DNA of 32,067 nt, taken from positions 1 through 32,067 of the forward strand of contig CALGBY010000092.1 of NCBI GenBank assembly GCA_937886445.1, read 5' to 3'. Below, one piece after another: positions 16,266-24,046 of the stretch; the stretch's first letter is position 1; each line of letters begins with the position of its first letter. The DNA comes from an uncultured Clostridia bacterium (GTDB taxonomy: Bacteria > Bacillota > Clostridia > Christensenellales > Aristaeellaceae). A program made the translations under genes and the position numbers. A model generated the notes under the pieces. It was not told the DNA's origin, did not search any database, and saw only the letters and a program-made list of their open reading frames with translations.

Positions 16266-16594
16266 AGACCCTGACGGACGAAATGAGCGAGGTGTTTTTC
16301 GCCTATGCCCACGCGCTGCCCTGCGGCCCCGTGCCCCTACCGGAAAAAAGAACGCTGCGGTGCGCGTGCGTGCAGACGGGCAGCTCTCCGGCGGAGGAGA
16401 ACGGCGTGCCGGCGGTCACCGTGCGCTTCCGCCTGCTTTCAAGGGACGCCGCAGGGCTGCGCGCCGGAGATCTGCTTGAGCGCGCGGCGGACGGCGCGAA
16501 AATGTGCGTAACGAGGGACGCGCTGCCCGCTCCCGCCTCCTCCCCGCTGGGGCTGTATCTCTTTGAAGCGGAAAGAAGGTATATACCGGGCTGA
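16262..16594 (+). CDS. Putative head-closure/neck protein, copy 2
   Basis: Identical to the 110-residue product of 9913-10245. It is the last recognisable head gene; tail-tube and tape-measure genes that would normally follow are absent, and repeats start directly after its stop. Confidence 0.55.
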   Translation: MKTLTDEMSEVFFAYAHALPCGPVPLPEKRTLRCACVQTGSSPAEENGVPAVTVRFRLLSRDAAGLRAGDLLERAADGAKMCVTRDALPAPASSPLGLYLFEAERRYIPG

Positions 16595-16600
16595 CGCCTG

Positions 16601-16968
16601 TTTCGAACGAAAGCAGGGCAGACCACGCTTGCTTTCGACAACATCGGTTTCCTGTAAAAAGGCGTTTCCGCGAATGCGGGAACGCTCTTTTTACGGCCGG
16701 AAATGGATTACGGAATCACTGATCAATTCGCCAGGCTCATCTGCGGCACCTTTTACGCAATCTGCTTTCCGCGAAAATCTCGATTTACCTCCAGTAAACC
16801 TTCGATTTTCTTAGTCGCATCTTGCGCAAAATTCGCTCGCATCTGAACCTGCCTCATTTGATCATTGCTTCCTTGGAAGCGGCTTTCAGCCGCTCCTCGG
16901 CGACGCGCATGTCGCCGCCTGCGGATCGGAAATCGAAGGGCTGCGGCCCTTCGATGCTTCCCGGGGAG
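16601..16968. repeat. Hairpin-rich repeat family B, copy 2 (interrupted)
   Basis: Same module order as at 10252-10619, with one base difference noticed near the right end. It fills the gap between the head-closure gene and the zinc-ribbon gene's terminator; nothing gene-like is seen in 16595-17030. Confidence 0.75.
16712..16872 (-). mobile_element. Deleted, inverted MITE-like element, copy 2
   Basis: The duplicate of the 10363-10523 element, nested in the hairpin repeat. With 14475-14704 it gives the capsid cassette inverted MITE-like ends. Confidence 0.7.
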
Positions 16969-17030
16969 TTACCGGGCAGCAGCCTGCGACAAAAAACAGG
17001 GCGTTTCCTGCTTTCACTTGGTTCATTCGT

Positions 17031-17071
17031 AAAAAGGAGCTGCGGCGGAACAAGATTTCCGCGGCAGCTCC
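17031..17071 (-). terminator. Terminator of the zinc-ribbon membrane protein gene
   Basis: Reading the minus strand, GGAGCTGCCGCGGAA pairs with TTCCGCCGCAGCTCC (one mismatch) and is followed by TTTTT, 24 bases after the stop at 17095. Confidence 0.8.
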
Positions 17072-17094
17072 GGTATGCACGGCTTTTCAATTCA

Positions 17095-17640
17095 TCAAAT
17101 AATCGCAGACAAAGCAAAAAGCACCAGCGCGTAAAACAGCTTTTCGCTCAGCAGGCAGTCAAGCATCGCGGAAATATCCGCAATGGACTCCACGCCCGCG
17201 CCGCTTCCCGTGATCAGCAACACATCCTTCAGGATGAAGGCGGCCAGCATGGCAAAGCCCGCCACCAGCAATATGCCCCTCAGCAGCGGAGAACGGCGGC
17301 GCTTTTTCTCCTTTTTTACAGGCGCCGGGGCGGAGACCTCCGCGGTTTCGGTCTTCGGCGCGTTCTGCGCGAAAACCGGGCGGGCGGGAGGCGCGGGCAC
17401 CGCCTTTGAAAACGCGGGCACGGAGCCGTCATACGGCCCGGTGCGCACGGGGCGCTCCTCCCTCAGGTGCTCCGCCACCCTGTCCTTTTCGGCAGGCGGC
17501 AGGGCGTTCCACTCCTCCAGCGTATAGCCGGTGCACATCGTTTCCGCCCCGCAGCGGCAGTTTTGCTTCTCTTCCGTATTTTCATGCTCCGCCACGCCGA
17601 ATTCACGACAGCGCGGGCAGTAATACACATATTTGCTCAT
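17095..17640 (-). CDS. Zinc-ribbon membrane protein of unknown function
   Basis: The protein has 181 residues. The N-terminus carries a zinc ribbon: CPRC at about 9-12, then CRCG and a further Cys near 28-36. A Pro/Ala-rich linker (about 75-110) leads to a basic stretch KKEKKRRR, then a hydrophobic segment (GILLVAGFAMLAAFIL), and a second hydrophobic C-terminus (LFYALVLFALSAII). The two membrane segments place the ribbon in the cytosol if the basic stretch stays inside. GGAGG lies 7 bases before the ATG. It has its own terminator and runs against the phage genes, so it looks like a separate insertion rather than a phage gene. No function is proposed. Confidence 0.75.
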   Translation of the reverse strand: MSKYVYYCPRCREFGVAEHENTEEKQNCRCGAETMCTGYTLEEWNALPPAEKDRVAEHLREERPVRTGPYDGSVPAFSKAVPAPPARPVFAQNAPKTETAEVSAPAPVKKEKKRRRSPLLRGILLVAGFAMLAAFILKDVLLITGSGAGVESIADISAMLDCLLSEKLFYALVLFALSAII

Positions 17641-17766
17641 CGTAATCCCTCCGCAGGCTTTCTATCGGCCTGCCTTATTCTATCACACCGCCCGTCAAAA
17701 TAAAAGAGCACAGAAACCGGCGGGGCGGCTCCGCCTCCCGGGGAAGAGAAAAAAGGAGGCTCGCGA

Positions 17767-18096
17767 ATGAAAAACACCCTGCCGGCTTTGCTGAGCAGCC
17801 TGTATATGTGCGGAAAAGCCGTACCCGTCCTTTACGAAAATGAACCCCTCTGCCGGCTTTCTCTGCCCTGCCTGCGCGTAAGGGAGGTACCGGGATGCCC
17901 GGGGCGGGGCGGCACGCTTGAGATCACCGCCCTTACGGACAGCCGTTTTCCGCAGCAGGCAAGCTGGTTTCTGCTTCTGCTCTCGCGGCTTCCGGGCATA
18001 CTGAAACCGCCCGTGCCATCATGCACGGGCGGCCCTGTCAGGATCACCTGCACCATCAGGGCTTGCAGCAGCCGCCCGGCACATAGCCCAGGCTGA
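17767..18096 (+). CDS. Small unknown protein, probable truncated phage gene
   Basis: The protein has 109 residues, starting MKNTLPALLSSLYMCG with GGAGG 7 bases upstream, so translation is likely. The first about 80 residues are protein-like with a hydrophobic helix (QASWFLLLLSRLPGIL). The last about 30 residues cross the hairpin at 18007-18032 and overlap the convergent metallo-beta-lactamase gene by 41 bases, and read poorly (CTIRACSSRPAHSPG). This suggests the original 3' end was lost and replaced by the neighbouring insertion. It may be a tail-completion or tail-assembly gene by position, but no family is recognised. Confidence 0.5.
   Translation: MKNTLPALLSSLYMCGKAVPVLYENEPLCRLSLPCLRVREVPGCPGRGGTLEITALTDSRFPQQASWFLLLLSRLPGILKPPVPSCTGGPVRITCTIRACSSRPAHSPG
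18007..18032 (-). terminator. Hairpin terminator of the metallo-beta-lactamase gene
   Basis: Perfect 10-base stem CCGCCCGTGC/GCACGGGCGG with a 6-base loop and TTT after it on the minus strand, 23 bases past the stop at 18056. Confidence 0.6.
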
Positions 18097-19093
18097 CGGC
18101 ATCCTCCCGTCTGGCAAAGAACTCCATATTGCCTTCGTTCATCTTTTTCACATTGGGGCAGTCCGCAAAATGCAGCTTCATCGTTTTCCGGTTGCCCACA
18201 TAGGCGGGGTCGCCCTCCGGCCGCTCATACATTTCCTTCAGCGTCACCCTTTTCCCGTCCGTCACCGCCATCACGGTGCCGGAATCCCTTGTGAGCCACA
18301 CGGAGCAGTGCGCGGCGGTCAGGGCGGTAAGCGTGCTTTCGGAGGGATGGCCGAACGCGTTATCCGCGCCCACGCTGATCACGGCATAATCCGGAGAAAC
18401 AGCCTTCAGAAAGCGGGAGGAGGTGGAGGTATCCGCTCCGTGATGCCCCACGCGCAGCACATCGGCATCCAGATTTTCCCCCGCGGCGATCAGCGCGCTC
18501 TCGCCCCTGATCTCCAGATCCGCCGCGATCAGGAAGGATACCTCTCCGTAATCGATCCGGACAGCCACGGAGCGGTCATTCGCGCTGCCATCCGGCAGAT
18601 CGGCACAAAGCAGCGTTACCTGCGCCTCCCCCAGCGGAAAGGAGGTGCCGTTTTCGGCCGTCACAAAAAGCGTGCCTGCCTGCGCCGCGGCGTCAAAAAG
18701 CGGCTGCAGGGGCTGCATATCCGGTGTATCCAGGGAGGAGGCATACACCGTTTTGAAGGTTTTTTCTTTCAGCAGCTTGCTGAGGCCGCCAATATGATCA
18801 TCATGGTCGTGCGTGATCACAAGCACCTCGGGCTGCTCCGCGCCCTGCGCGGTAATAAAGCCGTTCACCCGGTTTCCCATATCCGCCGGTCCGGCGTCGA
18901 TCACCATCACATGCTCTCCCGCACGCACAACGGTACAGTCGCCCTGCCCCACATCCACAAAATACACCGCCATTTCGGGCAGAGCACTCTGCGCGGGCCC
19001 CCTGCCGGGGATCAGTACGGCAGCCAGCGCGAAAAGCGCGCAGACAACCGCAAGCACCGTGAACAGCAGCGGAAAAGTCCTTATCTTCTTCAT
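18056..19093 (-). CDS. Secreted ComEC/Rec2-like metallo-beta-lactamase with Ada-type zinc tail
   Basis: The protein has 345 residues. A membrane anchor or signal (residues 7-28) precedes a metallo-beta-lactamase fold like the extracellular domain of the competence protein ComEC: FVDVGQGDCTVV, the metal motif THDHDDH at 94-100, and the late VLRVGHHGAD. Family members of this stand-alone type are thought to hydrolyse phosphodiester bonds. The last 45 residues (HFADCPNVKKMN, then REDAVSLGYVPG) resemble the small Ada-like metal-binding tail often fused to such proteins, though the usual PCxRC reads PGGCC. The start at 19093 has GGAGG upstream and is preceded by a good promoter. It sits within phage genes on the opposite strand. 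Confidence 0.85.
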   Translation of the reverse strand: MKKIRTFPLLFTVLAVVCALFALAAVLIPGRGPAQSALPEMAVYFVDVGQGDCTVVRAGEHVMVIDAGPADMGNRVNGFITAQGAEQPEVLVITHDHDDHIGGLSKLLKEKTFKTVYASSLDTPDMQPLQPLFDAAAQAGTLFVTAENGTSFPLGEAQVTLLCADLPDGSANDRSVAVRIDYGEVSFLIAADLEIRGESALIAAGENLDADVLRVGHHGADTSTSSRFLKAVSPDYAVISVGADNAFGHPSESTLTALTAAHCSVWLTRDSGTVMAVTDGKRVTLKEMYERPEGDPAYVGNRKTMKLHFADCPNVKKMNEGNMEFFARREDAVSLGYVPGGCCKP

Positions 19094-19118
19094 TTTACAT
19101 CCTCCGGTTTCCGTATCG

Positions 19119-19147
19119 ATTATAACACCCGCGGGACCCGGTGACAA
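19119..19147 (-). promoter_or_regulatory. Promoter of the metallo-beta-lactamase gene
   Basis: Minus strand: TTGTCA (19142-19147), 17-base spacer, perfect TATAAT (19119-19124). Confidence 0.7.
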
Positions 19148-19167
19148 GTGATAAAAAGGAGCCTTGC

Positions 19168-19323
19168 ATGAAAAACACACCGAAAAGCACAGCGCGCCCG
19201 GTCATTACCGATCCCGCCCGCCTCACGCGCGAGCGCCGCGAAAAAGCCGAAAGAGATGAAAAGCAGCGCGCGGATACGGCGCTCAGCGCCCTCTACAGCC
19301 GGGGAAAGAGGGAACGCTCATGA
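19168..19323 (+). CDS. Small charged protein coupled to the tail gene
   Basis: The protein has 51 residues and is strongly charged (RLTRERREKAERDEKQRAD). AAAAAGGAG lies 6-7 bases before the ATG at 19168. Its stop overlaps the start of the next gene (ATGA). Size and coupling suggest a phage tail-assembly accessory or the remnant of a longer gene; no family is recognised. Confidence 0.55.
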   Translation: MKNTPKSTARPVITDPARLTRERREKAERDEKQRADTALSALYSRGKRERS

Positions 19324-21137
19324 CGGAGGTACGCATCCCGTGCTTACAAAGCCTCTGCACCCTGTATGACGCTCAGCCCCGGGAGGGCTGCCGCACCGGC
19401 GTTCCCGTGCCGTCGGGCGGCACCACGGCGCTTTCCGCCTACCATGCCTACAAAAGCTACCTCTTTTTTGATACGGAGGAGATCGCCGCTGCCCTCGCGC
19501 TGGGCAGTGTGCTCTCTCTGGGGCTGGATCTGAAAAGCGCCGGGGACGCCGGGGAAAGTGACGGCACCTTTCCCCTCCGCTTTTACCGCACGGATCTTAC
19601 CGAAGACAGCAGCCTTGCCTCTGCCCATGACGGGCTGTCGGCCGTGCAGAGTGAAAACGCGCACTTTATCCGGTACGGAGAGCTGACCGCCCCCGGAAAG
19701 GGGCAGGCGGTGCAGAACGCCGTGTTCATGACGGGCGAAACCGCGGCGGACACCGCCGAAGCGCTGGGCATGGGCTATGCGCTGGGCGCCTTCATGCTGA
19801 AAAGCGGGCGCACCTTTTCAAACACGGGGGAGCCCTGGCGCGTGAGGCATCTTGAAAACATTGCCCTCGTGATCACGCTGAACACCGCGCCGGACACCCC
19901 GCCCCCGCCCCGTTCCCTGTACCCGCGCGCGCCCTATGCCTCGGGCAGCGAGGCGCGGCTCTGCTGCGTGTGCGACAGCGCTGCCCCGGCGCTGCTCATC
20001 TCCCACCGCGACAGTACGGCGGAGGATGCTTCCCCGGGGCCCTGGAGCGAAGAAACAGAAGCACTGCTTGATGAGGAGGGCTTCGTGATCGTGGACGCGC
20101 CGCCTCCGGGCACGCTGCGCCTTTACCGGGCAAGGCTGCCGGGCGGCAGCGAATATACGGAGTGCGCCTTCCCGGTCACCGGCCTTCCCCTGCCCGTCAT
20201 CACGCGCGTCACGCCCGCGCGCACCGGCAGGCGCGTCATCTTTCATGTGGAGGGAAACGCCGGAAGGGGCGGCGCGCGGCTGCTGCTTGAGGACAGCGTG
20301 ATCGGCTTTCTGGGCGGGGAGCAGAGAGATACGGAGGCGGAAGCGCTGTTTGACGGCGGCAATACGCAGGCGGAGCTGCGGCTGGAATCGGTATACGGAG
20401 GCAGCAGCGCGGTATGCCGGGTGTCCCTGCCGCAGGAGCTTCCCTTTTCGCCGCCCGCGCTCACCTTTCGCGGCATAAACGGGCAGGATCTAGGCCTGCG
20501 CCTGCTCTCACTGCCCGAGCCGGTGCTGAGGGAAAAGGGAGAGTACTTCCGCTGCGAGGGGCGTGAAAGGGACGCCTTTGTAAGCGAGGGGACCGATGTA
20601 TTCTGCTGCAGCGAGGTGTGCTTTGCCCTGTCGGCGGAAAACGCGTCTCCCGGCCGCAAGGCGGCGGAATACCTGAGCGGCGAAGGGGACGCGGTGTTTT
20701 CTCCCCTTGAAAACAGGGTGTACCGCATGCGTATCACAAGCGCCGCCGCGGAGCGTTTTTCGGGCAACGGGGGCGTGACATTGCGCGTGCAGGCGCTGCT
20801 CTCCCCCTTCTACCGCAGGGCCGATGAATGCCCCGTGCCGCTCTTTTGCGGAGAAAACACCGTTTTCAACGCCGGCTGTGTGCGCTGCTTCCCGAAGCTG
20901 CGCCTGGAGTGCACGGGCGGCACGGATTCCGTATCGGTAAACGGGCGGCTTTTCCGGGTATACGGGCAGCAGGGAGAGGTGATCATCGATGCGGAGGAAA
21001 AACGCGTGATCACCCCGGACGGGCAGCCGGCTGAGGACACGGAGGGCGATTTTCCCTTTCTGGACACGGGAGAGAACACCGTGATCCTTTCCCCGGGCAC
21101 CTCCGGCTCCATCCTGCCCGGGGCAAAATATCTGTAA
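19320..21137 (+). CDS. Phage tail or baseplate protein, Dit-like C-terminus
   Basis: The protein has 605 residues. The N-terminal about 190 residues are of unknown fold (FFDTEEIAAALALGSVLSLGL). The middle is strand-rich. The last about 90 residues (NAGCVRCFPKLRLECTGG, GEVIIDAEEKRVI, DFPFLDTGENTVIL) match the pattern of the C-terminal domain of siphovirus distal-tail (Dit) or tail-component proteins. It would sit at the tail tip, before the Tal-like protein encoded next. It is translated by ATGA overlap with the small upstream gene. Dit proteins usually have about 250 residues, so the N-terminal half is an extension or a fusion. No tail-tube or tape-measure gene precedes it. Confidence 0.6.
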   Translation: MTEVRIPCLQSLCTLYDAQPREGCRTGVPVPSGGTTALSAYHAYKSYLFFDTEEIAAALALGSVLSLGLDLKSAGDAGESDGTFPLRFYRTDLTEDSSLASAHDGLSAVQSENAHFIRYGELTAPGKGQAVQNAVFMTGETAADTAEALGMGYALGAFMLKSGRTFSNTGEPWRVRHLENIALVITLNTAPDTPPPPRSLYPRAPYASGSEARLCCVCDSAAPALLISHRDSTAEDASPGPWSEETEALLDEEGFVIVDAPPPGTLRLYRARLPGGSEYTECAFPVTGLPLPVITRVTPARTGRRVIFHVEGNAGRGGARLLLEDSVIGFLGGEQRDTEAEALFDGGNTQAELRLESVYGGSSAVCRVSLPQELPFSPPALTFRGINGQDLGLRLLSLPEPVLREKGEYFRCEGRERDAFVSEGTDVFCCSEVCFALSAENASPGRKAAEYLSGEGDAVFSPLENRVYRMRITSAAAERFSGNGGVTLRVQALLSPFYRRADECPVPLFCGENTVFNAGCVRCFPKLRLECTGGTDSVSVNGRLFRVYGQQGEVIIDAEEKRVITPDGQPAEDTEGDFPFLDTGENTVILSPGTSGSILPGAKYL

Positions 21138-21138
21138 C

Positions 21139-21185
21139 AGCGCCGGGCAGAATAATCACGGTTCATTTCAAACCGCCCCGGCGCT
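21139..21185 (+). other. Intergenic hairpin between two tail genes
   Basis: AGCGCCGGG (21139-21147) pairs with CCCGGCGCT (21177-21185), enclosing a smaller CGGTT/AACCG stem. There is no T run, so it may be an mRNA-processing or stability structure. Confidence 0.45.
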
Positions 21186-21213
21186 TCAGACGAAGGAGGA
21201 TATATATCGATCA

Positions 21214-22560
21214 ATGACGGAACTGAGAATATTTGACAGAGAACGGCAGGATTACGATTCCGGCGGCACGCCCTTCACGGCGCTCAGCGGCGAATGCGAG
21301 GAGGAGGCGGGCGGGGATTACAGCATCACGCTGTGCGTAACGCGGGAGGAGGCGGAAAAGAGAAAGCTGCTGCCCGCGCTGGGGCGCGTGATCACCGTAC
21401 CGGCGGGCGTAAAGCATTTTCCGCAAAAGTACATCGGCGCCCTGCCCGCCGCGCGTGAGATCTTCTGCGTGTGCGGGCCGATGCGCCAGATCACCAAACA
21501 GGTGACCAGGCGAAGCGGCGGCATAGAATACCCGGAGGAATACCGCGTGAATGTGCGCGGAGAGATACCGGTATACGCCACGCCCCACGCCCCGCGCGCC
21601 CTGTTCTTTCTGTGCCACGGGGACGAGGTCACCCTGCTCAAAGATGAGGGCTCCCGCTGGCTGTGCCTGTGCAAGAACGGCAAATGCGGCTATATCCCGC
21701 TTGGCGCGCTGCGCTTTCAGCGGGAGGAGCAGGGCAGCGTGCTTTCCGCCGCGCTTGAAAAGGAGGGAACGGCAAGCCTGCAGCCCTTCCGCGTATACAG
21801 CATGAGCCTGAAGGACGGGCGGCTCATCACGCTGAAGGCAAGACACATATACTTTGACTCCGCCGCCGAGGACGGCGGTGAAACGGAATTCTGCAACGCG
21901 CCGCTTTCCGCCGTGTGCGAAAAGCTGACGCAGATGAACGGCATCATCACCTTCCGCCCGGCCGGGGAATGCTACATCACCGGCGTCTTTACGGGCAGCG
22001 CGGCCGGGATCGCGGCGGAGCTGTGCGAAAAATACGGCCTGCAGCTGATCCGGGACGGCCGGGAGGCCTGGCTGCTGCCCGGCAACCCCGCCGAAAAGGC
22101 CTTCACCGCCGAAACGGGAAAGGACATCACCGCCTTTGAGATCTCCGAGGACGCGTCCGGCACCGTTACCCGCTTCATCCCCTGCGTGGACGGCGCGGAA
22201 TATGACAGCATCGATTCGGACCGCGCCGCATCGCAATACCCCGTGCGCAGCGAGCGCGTGGAGGGCGATACCTATGATGACGCGCTGCGCAGGATCAGCC
22301 AAAGGGTGGAGCAGGGCTGCGACCTGCCCCGTGAATGCATCACCGTGGCCTGCGTGCCGGGAGCGCTGGAGGAGGCAGGCCTGTATGACGCGGTCACAGT
22401 GAAGGACGCGGCCTCCGGCACCGAAAAAACGGGCAGGATCACCCGCCTTGTGCGCGATGTGATCTGCCCGCGCACGGTGAACATCCGGTTGGGAAGCACG
22501 GCGCGCGAGGAACCCGGAAAGGTGCTCGCGGAAAGAAACAGCTGGAATACGGTGGTGTGA
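21214..22560 (+). CDS. Tal-like phage tail protein with embedded SH3 domain
   Basis: The protein has 448 residues. It opens like tail-associated (Tal/gp18-like, Prophage_tail) proteins: MTELRIFDRERQDYDSGG, then EAGGDYSITLCVTREEAEK. Residues about 110-165 hold a bacterial SH3-like module (YRVNVRGEIPVYA, LFFLCHGDEVTLLKDEGSRW, YIPLGALRF). The C-terminal part (about 325-430, YDDALRRISQRVEQGCDLP, ITRLVRDVICPRTVNIRLG) is again typical of the tail-spike N-region. It probably docks at the tail tip and touches the cell wall. GGAGG lies 14 bases from the ATG, an unusually long spacer. It is followed by the endolysin gene. Confidence 0.65.
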   Translation: MTELRIFDRERQDYDSGGTPFTALSGECEEEAGGDYSITLCVTREEAEKRKLLPALGRVITVPAGVKHFPQKYIGALPAAREIFCVCGPMRQITKQVTRRSGGIEYPEEYRVNVRGEIPVYATPHAPRALFFLCHGDEVTLLKDEGSRWLCLCKNGKCGYIPLGALRFQREEQGSVLSAALEKEGTASLQPFRVYSMSLKDGRLITLKARHIYFDSAAEDGGETEFCNAPLSAVCEKLTQMNGIITFRPAGECYITGVFTGSAAGIAAELCEKYGLQLIRDGREAWLLPGNPAEKAFTAETGKDITAFEISEDASGTVTRFIPCVDGAEYDSIDSDRAASQYPVRSERVEGDTYDDALRRISQRVEQGCDLPRECITVACVPGALEEAGLYDAVTVKDAASGTEKTGRITRLVRDVICPRTVNIRLGSTAREEPGKVLAERNSWNTVV

Positions 22561-22608
22561 AAAGGCGTTCATCAACGCGTCAGCAAACGGAGGATATACT
22601 ATACAGCC

Positions 22609-23439
22609 ATGATCACGGCAAAGGAATTTTGTGAAAAGGTAATGATCCCCGTAAACGAAAAATGGGGCTATATCTGGGGCAAACGCGGCCAGGTGTGGAC
22701 GAAGGAGGAGCAGGAGAACGCAACACGCGATACCACCCGCCTGTACGGGGCAAAATGGATCGGCAAAAGGGTGTGCGACTGCTCCGGGCTGGTCACCTGG
22801 GCTGCGGGCGAGCTGGGGCTGCAGGTGTACCACGGCAGCAACACCCAGTACCTGAAAGAATGCGGCGAAAAGGGCAGGCTTAAGCACGGCATGCGGGAGG
22901 ACCAAAAGCCGCTGGTGCCGGGCAGCCTGGTGTTTCTGCTGGAAAACGGGGTGCGCCACCATGTGGGCGTATACCTGGGCGGCGGTATGGCCGCGGAGGC
23001 CAAAAGCACCGCCGCGGGCGTGGTGGTCTCCCCCGCCTCCCGCTTTGACGAATGGGGAGAGCTTTCCGGTGTGGATCACAGCACGGCGGCGGAGCCTTTC
23101 GCGCGCGAGACCGTAAAAAAGGGCAGCGCCGGCTATGCCGTAAAGGAAATGCAGCAGCGGCTCTCCGCTCTGGGCTTTGACTGCGGAACGGCGGACGGCC
23201 TCTGCGGCGAAAAAACACTGGCGGCGCTCATCCGCTTCCAGCAGAGCGCCGGTCTGAATGCCGACGGCATCTGCGGCCCCGACACCTGGAATGCCCTGCT
23301 TGAAACAGAAAACAGCGCGGAGGAACAGCCGGACAGCCCCGAAAAGCAGCTCTCCCCCTGCCTGAACGAGCTTACGGACGCGCTGGAGCAATTGTGCCTC
23401 GCGCTGCGCGCCCTTGCAAAAACAGAAAGGAGCATATGA
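22609..23439 (+). CDS. NlpC/P60 endolysin with peptidoglycan-binding domain
   Basis: The protein has 276 residues with no signal peptide. Residues 1-160 form an NlpC/P60-type amidase or endopeptidase with catalytic Cys58 (VCDCSGLVTW) and His118 (RHHVGVYLGG). Residues 171-231 form a PG_binding_1 domain (GYAVKEMQQRLSALGF, then TLAALIRFQQSAGL and GICGPDTWNALL). A helical tail follows. It would cleave peptidoglycan stem peptides at the end of a lytic cycle, with the holin-like genes downstream. GGAGG lies 15 bases from the ATG, again long. Confidence 0.87.
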   Translation: MITAKEFCEKVMIPVNEKWGYIWGKRGQVWTKEEQENATRDTTRLYGAKWIGKRVCDCSGLVTWAAGELGLQVYHGSNTQYLKECGEKGRLKHGMREDQKPLVPGSLVFLLENGVRHHVGVYLGGGMAAEAKSTAAGVVVSPASRFDEWGELSGVDHSTAAEPFARETVKKGSAGYAVKEMQQRLSALGFDCGTADGLCGEKTLAALIRFQQSAGLNADGICGPDTWNALLETENSAEEQPDSPEKQLSPCLNELTDALEQLCLALRALAKTERSI

Positions 23440-23440
23440 T

Positions 23441-23704
23441 ATGACGGAGATCCTCATTGCCGTGCTGCCGGCGCTTTTCACGCTCATCGGCACGGTGACG
23501 ACCGCCGTACTGGTCAACCGGAAGAGCCTGACGCTCATCCTGTACCGGCTGGACAGGGCGGAGGAAAAGCTGGACGCGCTTTTCAGGCAGACGGAAGCCC
23601 TTCGTGAAAGTGAAAGAGCCGTCCGCGCGGGCAGACAGGAAAGGCCCTTCTGCCCTCAAAACAGAAAAAGACGGGCCCCGTCAGCGAAAGGATGTGTACA
23701 ATGA
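23441..23704 (+). CDS. Small membrane protein, holin-accessory-like
   Basis: The protein has 87 residues. An N-terminal membrane segment (ILIAVLPALFTLIGTVTTAVLV) is followed by a helical charged region (LYRLDRAEEKLDALFRQ) and a basic tail. This fits small phage proteins between endolysin and holin. The ATG at 23441 begins one base after the endolysin stop codon, with AAAGGAG upstream, and its stop overlaps the next start (ATGA). Confidence 0.65.
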   Translation: MTEILIAVLPALFTLIGTVTTAVLVNRKSLTLILYRLDRAEEKLDALFRQTEALRESERAVRAGRQERPFCPQNRKRRAPSAKGCVQ

Positions 23705-23907
23705 CCCATATGAAAGAAAAAACAGGCGATATCCTGCTCCGAGCGCTCAAAACCTTTGTGCAGACCGCCGGCTCCTGCCTGATCGCCGGGCTGGTGGACG
23801 CGGATCTTTTCAGCACGGACGGCGCGTTCTGGACCGGCCTGCTGCTCTCCTCGCTCGCGGCGGGGCTTTCCGCCGTGATGAACCTGTTTCTGCTGAAAAA
23901 CGAATAG
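23701..23907 (+). CDS. Putative phage holin (r1t-type-like)
   Basis: The protein has 68 residues with two hydrophobic segments (VQTAGSCLIAGLV and FWTGLLLSSLAAGLSAVMNLFLL) separated by a polar turn. Length and layout match small r1t-type holins, which permeabilise the membrane so that the endolysin reaches the wall. It is the last gene of the lysis module, followed by a strong terminator at 23939. Confidence 0.75.
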   Translation: MTHMKEKTGDILLRALKTFVQTAGSCLIAGLVDADLFSTDGAFWTGLLLSSLAAGLSAVMNLFLLKNE

Positions 23908-23938
23908 CCACGGGCGGATGAAAAACGGCGAACAGCCG

Positions 23939-23977
23939 CGGGTATCACGGAAGCGGTTCCGCGATACCCGTTTTTTT
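23939..23977 (+). terminator. Strong terminator ending the phage-like module
   Basis: CGGGTATC (23939-23946) pairs with GATACCCG (23963-23970), with an inner CGGAA/TTCCG stem, followed by seven T. Confidence 0.92.
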
Positions 23978-24046
23978 ATCGGGAACAAAATCGCCTCCTC
24001 CCGCGTTATATGGGTGTTCCGCAAAAACCCGAAGGAGGAAATGAAA

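Larger units (their letters stand above)
14470..16968. repeat. 2.5-kb capsid-cassette duplication, copy 2
   Basis: This is the direct repeat of 8121-10619. The copy lies directly after the scaffold gene, the canonical phage order, so this is probably the original location. Past 16968 the sequences differ but remain loosely repeat-like. Confidence 0.9.

Noticed and set aside
21211..23538. 775-codon minus-strand frame opposite the tail and endolysin genes
   Set aside because: No start site with a ribosome binding site and low-complexity composition; the plus-strand genes there have clear domains.
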